From the NCBI RefSeq assembly GCF_964019855.1, contig NZ_OZ026466.1, positions 248,001 to 312,000 on the forward strand: DNA of 64,000 nt, written 5' to 3'. The DNA is from Buchnera aphidicola (Periphyllus acericola) (lineage in GTDB: Bacteria > Pseudomonadota > Gammaproteobacteria > Enterobacterales > Enterobacteriaceae). Below the pieces are notes generated by a model, which made no database searches, was not told the DNA's origin, and was given only the letters and a program-made list of their open reading frames with translations. The position numbers and the translations under genes are program-made. This document shows positions 19,799 through 32,410 of this stretch, in pieces. Within the stretch, counting starts at the first letter, position 1; the number at the start of each line of letters is the position of its first letter.

Positions 19799-20338
19799 AT
19801 GATTTGTAAAAAAAATTTAGTTCATTCTTATGCTAAATCTATTTTTTATGTTGCTTTAAAAAAAAAAAATTTTAATCGTTGGAACAAATTTTTAAAGATA
19901 TTGGGATATTTATCAATTCAAAAAAAATTAAAAATTTTATGTTTTGGATACTTAAATCCAGATAAAGTATATGAAATTTTAATTTTTTTTTTAAATGAAT
20001 TTAATATGAATAATTATGAAAAAAATTTTTTAAAAATAATATGTAAAAATAATAGATTTTTTTTGTTATTTAAAATTTTTAAAGAATATAAAAAAATTTA
20101 TAAAAAATATCAAAACATCACTGATGTTATTTTAAAAATTTCTCATAATATTAATTCAACACAAAAAAATAATATTATTAATTCTTTAGAAAAAATTTTC
20201 AAATATAAAAAAATTAATTTAAAAATTATTAAAAAAAAAAAATTAATTGGAGGATTTTTGATTTCTATTAATGGAAGAATTATTGATTATTCTATTAAAA
20301 ATTATTTAAAATCTTTAAAATATTTTATACAAACATAA
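19799..20338 (+). CDS. atpH: ATP synthase F1 subunit delta
   Basis: Delta caps the F1 head and holds the peripheral stalk. The 179-residue protein (E. coli 177) has the N-terminal helical domain starting with the family pattern ([12 protein letters not shown]) and the C-terminal conserved segment [27 protein letters not shown], which matches the G-G-x-x-I signature of the delta family. The middle is strongly diverged and Lys-rich. It is tucked 3 bp after atpF and 11 bp before atpA, consistent with one transcript. Confidence 0.93.
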   Translation: MICKKNLVHSYAKSIFYVALKKKNFNRWNKFLKILGYLSIQKKLKILCFGYLNPDKVYEILIFFLNEFNMNNYEKNFLKIICKNNRFFLLFKIFKEYKKIYKKYQNITDVILKISHNINSTQKNNIINSLEKIFKYKKINLKIIKKKKLIGGFLISINGRIIDYSIKNYLKSLKYFIQT

Positions 20339-20349
20339 GAGAAATAAAC

Positions 20350-21888
20350 ATGCAGATAGATTCTGTAGAGATTAGTGAAATCTTAAAAAAAAAAATTTTA
20401 GATTTTAATTTTAAAAAAAATATTTATAGTGAAGGTAAAATTGTTTCTGTTATAGATGGCATTATAAAAATTAATGGTTTATATGATGCTATGTATGGAG
20501 AACTTTTGAAGTTATCAAAAGATATATATGCAATTGTTTTAAATTTAGAAAAAAATTTTGTAGGCGCTGTTGTTATAGGAAGTTTTGAAAATATTTATGA
20601 AGGAATGAAAATTAAGTGTACAGGACAAATTTTAGAAATTCCAGTTGGTAATAATTTTTTAGGAAGAGTTGTAAATCCTCTTGGTATTCCTATTGATGGA
20701 AAAGGAGATATTATAAATAATGGATATTCAAAAATAGAAAATCCAGCACCTAATGTAATAGATAGAAAATTAATTAATGAGCCAATTCAAACTGGTTATT
20801 TATCAATTGATTCAATGATACCTATTGGAAAAGGACAAAGAGAATTAATAATTGGAGATAGACAAACTGGAAAAACTTCTTTAGCTATTGATACGATTAT
20901 TAATCAAAAAAATTTTGGTGTAAAATCTATTTACGTTTCTATTGGTCAAAAAATGTCTACTGTTTTAAATGTTGTTAATGTATTAGATGATAACAATGCT
21001 TTAAATAATACAGTTATTGTTGTAGCTTCTGCATCTGATTCAGCTTCTTTACAATATTTAGCTCCATATTCTGGATGTTCTATGGGAGAATTTTTTAGAG
21101 ATAAAGGAGAAGATGTTTTAATTGTTTATGATGATCTTTCTAAACATGCAATATCTTATAGACAGATTTCTCTGTTATTAAGAAGACCTCCTGGTAGAGA
21201 AGCGTATCCTGGAGATATTTTTTATTTACATTCAAGATTGTTAGAAAGATCTTCTAAAGTTAATAAAAATTATATTTTAAAAAAAACTAAAAATTTAGTA
21301 GTCAATAAAACAGGTTCTTTAACTGCTTTACCAATTATAGAAACACAATTAGGAGATGTCTCTTCTTTTATTCCTACGAATATTATTTCAATTACAGATG
21401 GACAATTATTTTTGGAATCAAATTTATTTTGTTCAGGGATTAGACCTGCTGTAAATTTTGGAATTTCTGTATCTCGAGTAGGAAGTTCAGCTCAAACACA
21501 TATTATAAAAAAATTATCATCTGGAATTCGATCTATTATTGCTCAATATAAAGAGTTAGAAGGATTTTCTCAATTTTCTTCAGATTTAGATTTAGAAACT
21601 CAAAATCAATTAAATTTTGGTCGTAAAATAATTGAATTATTAAAACAAGAACAATATACACCTTTATCAATTTCTGATCAATCCATCTTATTATTTTCTA
21701 TTAAAAGTAAATTTTTGAATAAAATTAAATTAAAAAATATTATATTTTTTAAAAAAAATATTATTAATTATTTTAAAAAAAATTTTATTTTTTTGTATAA
21801 AAAGATTAATAAATGTAAAAAATATACTTATGATATAAAAATTGCATTTAAAAAATTACTTAATTCTTTTCAAAAAGAAAATTTATAA
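20350..21888 (+). CDS. atpA: ATP synthase F1 subunit alpha
   Basis: Alpha forms, with beta, the catalytic hexamer of F1 and carries non-catalytic nucleotide sites. The P-loop GDRQTGKT lies near residue 170, followed by the Walker B region [14 protein letters not shown] and the family signature [22 protein letters not shown] and arginine-finger region [10 protein letters not shown]. The length is 512 residues against 513. The last 70 residues are far more Lys/Asn/Ile-rich than the rest. AGAG precedes the ATG. Confidence 0.98.
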   Translation: MQIDSVEISEILKKKILDFNFKKNIYSEGKIVSVIDGIIKINGLYDAMYGELLKLSKDIYAIVLNLEKNFVGAVVIGSFENIYEGMKIKCTGQILEIPVGNNFLGRVVNPLGIPIDGKGDIINNGYSKIENPAPNVIDRKLINEPIQTGYLSIDSMIPIGKGQRELIIGDRQTGKTSLAIDTIINQKNFGVKSIYVSIGQKMSTVLNVVNVLDDNNALNNTVIVVASASDSASLQYLAPYSGCSMGEFFRDKGEDVLIVYDDLSKHAISYRQISLLLRRPPGREAYPGDIFYLHSRLLERSSKVNKNYILKKTKNLVVNKTGSLTALPIIETQLGDVSSFIPTNIISITDGQLFLESNLFCSGIRPAVNFGISVSRVGSSAQTHIIKKLSSGIRSIIAQYKELEGFSQFSSDLDLETQNQLNFGRKIIELLKQEQYTPLSISDQSILLFSIKSKFLNKIKLKNIIFFKKNIINYFKKNFIFLYKKINKCKKYTYDIKIAFKKLLNSFQKENL

Positions 21889-21926
21889 TGTAATTAAATT
21901 TTTTTTTAAAAATAAGGTTTTATTTA

Positions 21927-22799
21927 ATGATTAACAAAAAAAGTATAAAAAATAAAATTGTTAGTTTTTCAAGTATTAAGAAAATTACTAAAGCTATGGA
22001 AATGATTTCTATTATTAAAATGAAAAAATTAGAATTAAAAAAAAAAAAAATTTTTCCATACTTAGATGTTTTAAAAAAAATTACAAAAAATTTAATTTTT
22101 TTATCACAAATTCAAAAACAAAAAAATATTTTTTTATTTAAAAAAAAAAAAATAACAAAAGTTATTATTATTGTAGTTTTAACTAGTAAAGGTTTATGTG
22201 GAAGTTTAAATAATAATTTATTTAAATTTATTCTTCCTTATTTAAAAAATTTTTTATCTAAAAATATTTCTTATGAATTAATAATTTTTGGAAAAAAAGA
22301 AAATAATTTTTTAAGTCAATTTAAAAAAAAAATTAAAATTTATAATTGTAATTTTTTTAAAAAATCTTTTTCGAAAAATATTTTTAAAATTTCTAATATT
22401 TTATTTAAAGATTATAAATTAAATTTTTTTGATAAAGTTTTTATAGTTTTTAATAAGTTTTTTAATAAAATTACTTATAAACCAGTTTTTAAACAGTTAC
22501 TTCCTATTGCTATAAATATAAAAAAAAATTTTTATAAAAATAATTGGGATTATATTTATGAATCAAATTCAATGTTATTATTAGAAAAAGTTTTTAAGAA
22601 GTATTTTAAAATTATGATTTATAATAGTTTTTTAGAAAATTTAGTTAGTGAGTATTCTTCACGAACAATTTCTATGAAAAATGCTTCTGAAAATAGTTCT
22701 AATTTAATTCAAGAATTGCAAATAATTTATAATAAAGCTCGGCAAGATAGTATTACGCAAGAATTAACTGAAATAATTTCAGGAGCATCTGTTATTTAA
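21927..22799 (+). CDS. atpG: ATP synthase F1 subunit gamma
   Basis: Gamma is the rotating central shaft. The 290-residue protein (E. coli 287) shows the terminal helices that form the coiled coil: the N-terminal IKNKIVSFSSIKKITKAMEMIS and the C-terminal SEYSSRTISMKNASENS...NKARQDSITQELTEIISGA signature. The Rossmann-like middle domain retains LTSKGLCGSLNNN and is otherwise heavily eroded toward Lys, Phe and Asn. It sits between atpA and atpD in the normal operon order. Confidence 0.96.
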   Translation: MINKKSIKNKIVSFSSIKKITKAMEMISIIKMKKLELKKKKIFPYLDVLKKITKNLIFLSQIQKQKNIFLFKKKKITKVIIIVVLTSKGLCGSLNNNLFKFILPYLKNFLSKNISYELIIFGKKENNFLSQFKKKIKIYNCNFFKKSFSKNIFKISNILFKDYKLNFFDKVFIVFNKFFNKITYKPVFKQLLPIAINIKKNFYKNNWDYIYESNSMLLLEKVFKKYFKIMIYNSFLENLVSEYSSRTISMKNASENSSNLIQELQIIYNKARQDSITQELTEIISGASVI

Positions 22800-22808
22800 T
22801 GGATTTAG

Positions 22809-24236
<1,428 letters not shown>

Positions 24237-24264
24237 TTTAAGATATTTTAGGATGTAATAAATT

Positions 24265-24687
24265 ATGTGTTTTTTTCTTAATATTGTAAGTTTAAAAAAA
24301 AAAATTTTTTCTAAAAAAGTTAAAAGCGTTAAATTTCCAGGAATTTATGGAGATTTAAGTATTTTTTTAAATCATGCTCCATTATTGACTTTTATTAAGT
24401 CTGGATCAATTGATATAAAATTACGGAATGGAAATTTAGAATATATTTATATATCTAAAGGAATTTTGGAAGTTCAACCAAAAATTACAAATGTATTAGC
24501 AAATTATGCTATTAATTCAAAAAATTTAAATAATACTGATTTAATTAATAAAAAAAATAAGATTAAATTATGTTATAAAACAAATAAAGATTTTGATTAT
24601 AATTATCAAATAAAAAAAAAATACAATAATATTTTAAAAAAAATTTTTTTTCTAAAAAATATAAGAAAAAAAAAAAAAAAAAAATAA
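24265..24687 (+). CDS. atpC: ATP synthase F1 subunit epsilon
   Basis: Epsilon sits at the foot of the shaft and inhibits ATP hydrolysis. The N-terminal beta-sandwich is recognisable by FPGIYGDLSIFLNHAPLLTFIKSG (about 28-52) and SKGILEVQPKITNVLA. The C-terminal helical hairpin is reduced to a Lys/Asn-rich tail ending in a run of Lys coded by 19 consecutive A (24666-24684) directly before the stop. Length is 140 residues against 139. It closes the atp operon and converges with gyrB. Confidence 0.93.
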   Translation: MCFFLNIVSLKKKIFSKKVKSVKFPGIYGDLSIFLNHAPLLTFIKSGSIDIKLRNGNLEYIYISKGILEVQPKITNVLANYAINSKNLNNTDLINKKNKIKLCYKTNKDFDYNYQIKKKYNNILKKIFFLKNIRKKKKKK

Positions 24688-24718
24688 TTTAATTATTTAA
24701 TAGTGTTTAATTATATAT

Positions 24719-24840
24719 TTAGCGGCTTTTATTTTATTTTGTTTATTATTATTATTTTTTTTAAAAAAAAATATTTATTATTAACTTATTTTTATTTCAA
24801 TTTGTTATTTTTTTATTTTTTCTTTTTTTTTTGCCGCTAA
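24719..24840. terminator. Long-range inverted repeat between atpC and gyrB
   Basis: TTAGCGGC (24719-24726) and its exact complement GCCGCTAA (24833-24840) flank 106 bp of AT-only sequence in the convergent gap. The right arm is followed by eight T, so on the plus strand it could end the atp transcript. The arms are the only G/C-rich blocks of the gap. A plain terminator would have a shorter loop, so the call is tentative. Confidence 0.4.
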
Positions 24841-24846
24841 TTTTTT

Positions 24847-27333
<2,487 letters not shown>

Positions 27334-27346
27334 TCAAAATTTTTTG

Positions 27347-28450
27347 TTAAAGATATAATGGTAAAATTATATATTTTAGTTCTTTTTTTTCTGGGACTTC
27401 AATTTGTAAATATTTAATTTTTTTATCTAATACAAAATAAATGAAATCATGTTTTAAAATTTTTAAGATGTCTAATAAATAGTTTATATTAACTGATATT
27501 TTTATTTTTTTTTTATAATTGTATTCTGTTTTAAATTTATATTTTGCTTGTTCTTCTTGATTATGTGAAATTATTGTACATTTTTTATTTTCAAATATAA
27601 GAAAAATACCTTTAATTTGTTCATGAACTAAAATAGATACGTGAAATAAAGATTTTTTTAATAAATTTGTATTAATTTTTATTTTATATTTTTTTTTTTT
27701 TATTAATATATGTTTTAAATCTGGAAAATTACTATTTATAAGTTTTGATGTAAATATAATATTTTTTAAATGAAATTGAATATTATTTTTGTTATATAAA
27801 ATTTTTATTTTCTTTTTTTTATTTATAAGTATTTTATTTAATTCTATAACTGTTTTTCTAGGTAATATTATCGAAAATTTATTTAAATATTTTTTTTTAT
27901 TTTTTTTTTTAAAAATAGCCATTCTATGTCCATTAGTTGCAATGGATTTTATATATTTTTTTTTAAATTCTATAAAAACTCCATTTAGGTAAGATCTAAT
28001 ATCTTGAGTAGACATTGAAAAATAAGTATATTCTAACATATTTTTTAAAATTTTTTGATTTATATAAATTTTCTTTTTATATTCAATTTTTTTAAAGTAT
28101 GGAAATTTTTTTTCAGAAATAGTTAATAAAGAAAATTTACTATTTTTTGAAGTTATATAAAGTTTTTTATTAATTAATTTGATATATATTAAAGATTTTT
28201 TTGAAATTATTCTAAAAATTTCAAGCATTTTTCTTCCAGATACAGTTATCTTTCCTGGTTTACAGTTATAATTATTTGAAATTTTATAAATTATTTCGAT
28301 TTCTGTATTTGTACTAATTAATAAAATATACAATTTTGTTATTTTAATTAAAATATTTCCTAGGATTTCATTAGGATTATTTTTTATTAGTAAAGAACTA
28401 ATTTTTTGCAATGGTTGAATAATATTTTTTTGCTCAACTATACATTTCAT
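27347..28450 (-). CDS. dnaN: DNA polymerase III beta sliding clamp
   Basis: DnaN is the ring clamp that holds the replicative polymerase on DNA. The 367-residue protein (E. coli 366) shows the start MKCIVEQKNIIQPLQKISSLL, a middle domain with TDGHR-like ATNGHRMAIFK (near residue 172), and a C-terminal end close to the family pattern (QIEVPEKKELKYIILPLYL). Overall divergence is strong because of Lys/Ile enrichment. It is 7 bp from dnaA on the same strand, so the dnaA-dnaN pair is probably cotranscribed, as in E. coli. Confidence 0.95.
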   Translation of the reverse strand: MKCIVEQKNIIQPLQKISSLLIKNNPNEILGNILIKITKLYILLISTNTEIEIIYKISNNYNCKPGKITVSGRKMLEIFRIISKKSLIYIKLINKKLYITSKNSKFSLLTISEKKFPYFKKIEYKKKIYINQKILKNMLEYTYFSMSTQDIRSYLNGVFIEFKKKYIKSIATNGHRMAIFKKKNKKKYLNKFSIILPRKTVIELNKILINKKKKIKILYNKNNIQFHLKNIIFTSKLINSNFPDLKHILIKKKKYKIKINTNLLKKSLFHVSILVHEQIKGIFLIFENKKCTIISHNQEEQAKYKFKTEYNYKKKIKISVNINYLLDILKILKHDFIYFVLDKKIKYLQIEVPEKKELKYIILPLYL

Positions 28451-28457
28451 TTTTTTA

Positions 28458-29774
28458 TTAAGAAATTTTTTTAAGTAAGTTATAATAATCTTTTTTAATT
28501 TTTGAATTATTATTACATAAGGTTTTTATTTTTTTACATGAATATATTACAGTAGTGTGACTTTTTTTATTGAAATATGCTCCTATTTCTTTTAAACTTT
28601 TTGTTGTTAATTTTCTTGAAATTTTTATAGCTATTTGTCGCGGAAGAATTATTGAAAGAGATTTTTTTTTTGATAATAATTCTGATAATTTGATATTATA
28701 ATAATTTGATACTACTTTTTGTATTTTATTTATAGTAATTTTTTTTTTTTTTGCAAAAAATAAATCTTTTAGAGCGTTTTTTACAAAATTTAAAGTAATA
28801 TTTTTTTTTTTTTTTAGAAAAGCATATGCTTTTATTTTATTTATAGCACCTTCTAATTCTCTAATATTTGAATTTAATTTTTTAGCTATAAAATAAATTA
28901 TTTTATCTTTTAAAAATATATTTTTTTTTAATGATTTTTTTACTAAAATAGAAATTCTTGTTTGAATTTTTGGTGGTTTGATACAAATACTTAATCCGCA
29001 ATCTAATCTAGATTTTAATCGATTTTTTATGCCTTTTATTGAAATTGGATAACAATTAGAAGTTAATACTATTTGTTTCTTTTTTTTTATTAAATCATTA
29101 AATGTATGAAAAAATTCTTCTTGTGATCTTTTTTTATTTGAAAAAAATTGAATGTCATCCATTAATAAAATATTTGTAGACCTATAGTATTTCTTAAATT
29201 TATCAATAGAATTATTTTTTAAAGATTTTACCATATTTCGTACAAAATTTTCTGAACTAATATAAATTATTTTAGTATTTTTTTTATTTTTAATAATAAA
29301 ATTTTTAATAGCATAAAGCAAATGTGTTTTTCCTAATCCCGTCTTACCATATAAAAATAATGGATTATAAAATTTTCCTGGATGTTTAGCTATTAAATAT
29401 GCTGATTTATATGCTAATTTATTAGATTTTCCAGTAATAAAATTTTTAAAATTATATATTTTTTTATAAATATTACTACATTTTTTTTTTTTATAAATTT
29501 TTTTATATAAGTATATATTTTTTTTTTTTTTTTTTTTTTGAATTTCTAATTTAATTTTTAGAGATTTATTTCCATGGTAATAATTTAATAATTTTTTAAT
29601 TTTTTTAAAGTATTTTTCTTTTATCCAATGTAAAGTAAATTTATTTGATGTATAAAGAATAATTTTTGAATTTTTAATTTTTAATTTTAATGGATTTATC
29701 CACATGCTAAATTCATTTATTGATAATTTTTTTTTAAAATAATTTAAACATTTTTTCCATACTAACAAAAACAT
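28458..29774 (-). CDS. dnaA: Chromosomal replication initiator DnaA
   Basis: DnaA binds boxes at oriC and melts the origin. All four domains are visible: domain I (LNYFKKKLSINEFSMWINPL), a Lys-rich linker, the AAA+ domain with P-loop LYGKTGLGKTHLLYAI (near residue 143) and LLMDDIQFF, and the C-terminal DNA-binding helix-turn-helix with the DnaA signature (IGAYFNKKSHTTVIYSCKKI). Length is 438 residues against 467; the loss is in the linker. That linker includes six Lys coded by 22 consecutive A (29518-29539 as T on plus). Its presence is compatible with DnaA-dependent initiation at the 15.7-kb origin. Confidence 0.97.
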   Translation of the reverse strand: MFLLVWKKCLNYFKKKLSINEFSMWINPLKLKIKNSKIILYTSNKFTLHWIKEKYFKKIKKLLNYYHGNKSLKIKLEIQKKKKKKNIYLYKKIYKKKKCSNIYKKIYNFKNFITGKSNKLAYKSAYLIAKHPGKFYNPLFLYGKTGLGKTHLLYAIKNFIIKNKKNTKIIYISSENFVRNMVKSLKNNSIDKFKKYYRSTNILLMDDIQFFSNKKRSQEEFFHTFNDLIKKKKQIVLTSNCYPISIKGIKNRLKSRLDCGLSICIKPPKIQTRISILVKKSLKKNIFLKDKIIYFIAKKLNSNIRELEGAINKIKAYAFLKKKKNITLNFVKNALKDLFFAKKKKITINKIQKVVSNYYNIKLSELLSKKKSLSIILPRQIAIKISRKLTTKSLKEIGAYFNKKSHTTVIYSCKKIKTLCNNNSKIKKDYYNLLKKIS

Positions 29775-29850
29775 TTCTCAGACTCCAATATTTATAAAAA
29801 TATTTTATATTTTTTTTCAATAAGTATTTAAAATATGTTAACTTATTCTA

Positions 29851-29859
29851 TGTGGATTA
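29851..29859 (-). promoter_or_regulatory. DnaA box between dnaA and rpmH
   Basis: TAATCCACA on the minus strand matches TTATCCACA at eight of nine bases, 77 bp upstream of the dnaA ATG. It is the best DnaA box in a non-coding stretch of the window and may serve dnaA autoregulation. Confidence 0.5.
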
Positions 29860-30004
29860 AAATATAAATGCTGTTAGTTTTAATATTTATTATTAAATAA
29901 AATAATCTTTTATTTTTATATATTTTAAAATATATATATTAAAAAAATAAGTTTTTAAAAAGATTTTATTGATTTTATATTCAATTTATTTAGGTTTTAT
30001 AATT

Positions 30005-30148
30005 ATGAAAAGAACTTTTCAACCATCTATTTTAAAAAGAAATAGAATACATGGATTTCGAGCACGAATGTCAACAAAAAATGGTCGTCTTATTTTATCT
30101 CGTAGACGTTCTAAAAAAAAATATTTTTTAACAATTTCATCTAAATAA
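30005..30148 (+). CDS. rpmH: 50S ribosomal protein L34
   Basis: A 47-residue open frame too short for most gene tracks. It starts [20 protein letters not shown] and continues with [19 protein letters not shown], the universal L34 sequence with only a slightly altered C-terminal end (FLTISSK). L34 is a small basic protein of the large subunit that binds 23S rRNA. It is divergent from dnaA and lies 11 bp before rnpA, the conserved rpmH-rnpA operon. TAGG lies just ahead of the start. Confidence 0.98.
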   Translation: MKRTFQPSILKRNRIHGFRARMSTKNGRLILSRRRSKKKYFLTISSK

Positions 30149-30159
30149 TTATATTTATT

Positions 30160-30516
30160 GTGATTAAATATTCTTTAAATAAAAATTTTCGTTTATTAAC
30201 TTCTAGGCAGTATAAATTTGTATTGAAAAATTCGTATAAAGTACAATTTAATGAAATAATTATCTTAGGACGAGTTAATAATTTTAATTATCCTAGATTA
30301 GGAATTTCTATTTCTAAACAAAATGTAAGAAATTCTGTTGAAAGAAATTATATTAAAAGATTAGTAAGAGAATTTTTTAGAGTTCATAAAAATAACTTAC
30401 TTTTAATGGATTATGTAGTTATTGTTAAAAAAAAAATATTTAGATATAAAAATCGTATTTTCTTAAATAAATTAAAATATTTATGGTCTAGATATTTTTT
30501 TAATTTAAAAAATTAA
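30160..30516 (+). CDS. rnpA: Ribonuclease P protein component
   Basis: RnpA is the protein cofactor of RNase P, which cuts the 5' leader from tRNAs. The start codon is GTG at 30160, matching the E. coli gene, which also begins with GTG and the same N-terminal pattern (LNKNFRLLTSRQYKFV). The RNA-binding RNR signature is present as SVERNYIKRLVREFFR near residues 61-76. The length is 118 residues against 119. The gene follows rpmH by 11 bp, and a strong hairpin terminator follows it. Confidence 0.96.
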   Translation: MIKYSLNKNFRLLTSRQYKFVLKNSYKVQFNEIIILGRVNNFNYPRLGISISKQNVRNSVERNYIKRLVREFFRVHKNNLLLMDYVVIVKKKIFRYKNRIFLNKLKYLWSRYFFNLKN

Positions 30517-30551
30517 ATTATTATTGAAATTTAATAAATTCTTAAATATTG

Positions 30552-30592
30552 AAAATTAGATTAAAATTTTTCATTTTTTTTAATCTAATTTT
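30552..30592 (+). terminator. Hairpin terminator after rnpA
   Basis: AAAATTAGATTAAAA (30552-30566) pairs perfectly over 15 bp with 30578-30592 around an 11-nt loop; the 3' arm ends in T. It lies 36 bp after the rnpA stop and 75 bp before yidC. Confidence 0.6.
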
Positions 30593-30666
30593 TTACAAAT
30601 TTAAAAATTTTTATGAAATTTAAATTTTTTAGTTTACTAAATAAAAATGAATAAAAGAGAATAAAA

Positions 30667-32295
30667 ATGTATTTTAAACGTAATTTTTTTATTTTTATTT
30701 TTTTGTTATTTTCTTTTTTTTTATGGAATTTTTTTAAGAAAGAGAATTATTTACAAAAAAAAAATTTTTCTTCAAAAGAAAATGTTAATAGTTTTCAAAA
30801 TGTTTTACATGAAAACAATAATCAAGAAGTTTTAATTAAAACAGATGTTTTTTCAATTATTATTAATAAACATAATGGAAATATAAAAATTGTTGATTTA
30901 TTAAAGTATAAAGAAACAAAAGATTCTATAAAAAATTTTCAATTGTTAAAAAAAAATTCAAATTTTTTATATCAAGTTAAAAGTGGTTTTAATCAAATAA
31001 ATTCATATAACAAAAAAATTTCGTTAGATTATAATACAAAAAAAAATTTTTTTGAATTACTGCCACATCATAATACATTAGTTGTTCCAATGGTTTGTAT
31101 AAAAGAAGATGGAACAAAGTATAAAAAAATTTTTATTTTTAAAAGAGGAAGATATGATATTCAATTAAAATTTAGTGTGTATAATTTTAGCAATAAAAAA
31201 TTAAATTTTAATGTTTTTGGAGAAATTATTCAGACAATAAACTCTGATAATTCTAATATTTCAAATCGTTCTCATAATTTAAATTCTTATAGAGGTCCTG
31301 CTTTTTCTTCAGATGATCAAAAATATAAAAAACATGATTTTGATAAAATTATTTCAAATGATAATTTGTATAAAAAAATCCATTCTGGATGGATTGCAAT
31401 GTTACAAAAATATTTTGTTACAGCTTGGGTACCTTCAAAAAATTTAGGATTGAACACAATATATACTAAAAATATTAATTCTAAAATTGCAGTAATTGGA
31501 TATTATACATCTTCGTTTTTAGTTCCAAAATATGGAAAAAAAAATATAAATTCATCACTTTGGATTGGTCCGGAGATTCAGAAAGATATGAAAGAACTGT
31601 CTCCAAATTTAGATTTGACAGTGGATTACGGATTTTTATGGTTTTTATCTCAACCTTTATTTAAATTATTAAATTTTTTACATAATATAATAGGAAATTG
31701 GGGATTTTCAATAATACTAATTACTATCATAGTACGTTTTTTTACATATCCTTTAAATCGCGCTCAATATCTTGCCATGGAAAAGTTAAAATCTTTACAG
31801 CCTAAATTAAATTATTTAAAAAATAAATATAATAATAATAAAAAAAAAATGAGTGAAAAAATTATTTTATTATATAAAAAAGAAAAAATTAATCCATTTT
31901 CAGGATTATTACCTTTAATTTTTCAAATGCCTATTTTTCTTTCTCTTTATTATATGTTAACAAATTCTGTTGAATTAAGACATTCACCATTTATTTTTTG
32001 GATACAGGATTTGTCGAGTTATGATAAATTTTATGTTCTTCCTATAATTATGGGAATTACAATGTTTTTTACTCAAAAATTCTCTTCTAATAAAAAAATT
32101 AATAAAAATCAATTAAATGTTAGTTCTATAGTATCATTGCAAGAAAAAATAGTATTTATAATTCCAATATTTTTTACTTTGTTTTTTTTATGGTTTCCTT
32201 CAGGATTAGTTCTATACTATATAGTTAATAACATGGTTAGTATTTTTCAACATAAGTTAGTTTTAAAAAATTTTAATAAAAATAAAAAAAAATAA
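30667..32295 (+). CDS. yidC: Membrane protein insertase YidC
   Basis: YidC inserts inner-membrane proteins, including ATP synthase subunits a and c encoded upstream, alone or with SecYEG. The 542-residue protein (E. coli 548) has an N-terminal transmembrane anchor (about 4-22), a large periplasmic domain (about 23-335) and the five-helix C-terminal insertase core starting near GNWGFSIILITIIVRFFTYPLNRAQY with the conserved arginine, then GLLPLIFQMPIFLSLYYML and FPSGLVLYYIVNNMVSIFQ. AGAG precedes the ATG. yidD, normally between rnpA and yidC, is absent. Confidence 0.97.
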   Translation: MYFKRNFFIFIFLLFSFFLWNFFKKENYLQKKNFSSKENVNSFQNVLHENNNQEVLIKTDVFSIIINKHNGNIKIVDLLKYKETKDSIKNFQLLKKNSNFLYQVKSGFNQINSYNKKISLDYNTKKNFFELLPHHNTLVVPMVCIKEDGTKYKKIFIFKRGRYDIQLKFSVYNFSNKKLNFNVFGEIIQTINSDNSNISNRSHNLNSYRGPAFSSDDQKYKKHDFDKIISNDNLYKKIHSGWIAMLQKYFVTAWVPSKNLGLNTIYTKNINSKIAVIGYYTSSFLVPKYGKKNINSSLWIGPEIQKDMKELSPNLDLTVDYGFLWFLSQPLFKLLNFLHNIIGNWGFSIILITIIVRFFTYPLNRAQYLAMEKLKSLQPKLNYLKNKYNNNKKKMSEKIILLYKKEKINPFSGLLPLIFQMPIFLSLYYMLTNSVELRHSPFIFWIQDLSSYDKFYVLPIIMGITMFFTQKFSSNKKINKNQLNVSSIVSLQEKIVFIIPIFFTLFFLWFPSGLVLYYIVNNMVSIFQHKLVLKNFNKNKKK

Positions 32296-32410
32296 TTTTA
32301 ATATAAATAATAAAAAATTAAAAAATTTATATTTTTTATTTTTTTGTTTTTATTTTTTTTGAATTTTTTATATTATTAAAAATATAATAAGAAAATATAA
32401 TGATAAAAAA

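Noticed and set aside
29697..29705. Perfect DnaA box TTATCCACA inside dnaA
   Set aside because: It is the reverse complement of the codons for the conserved Met-Trp-Ile-Asn segment of DnaA domain I, so it is explained by coding sequence.
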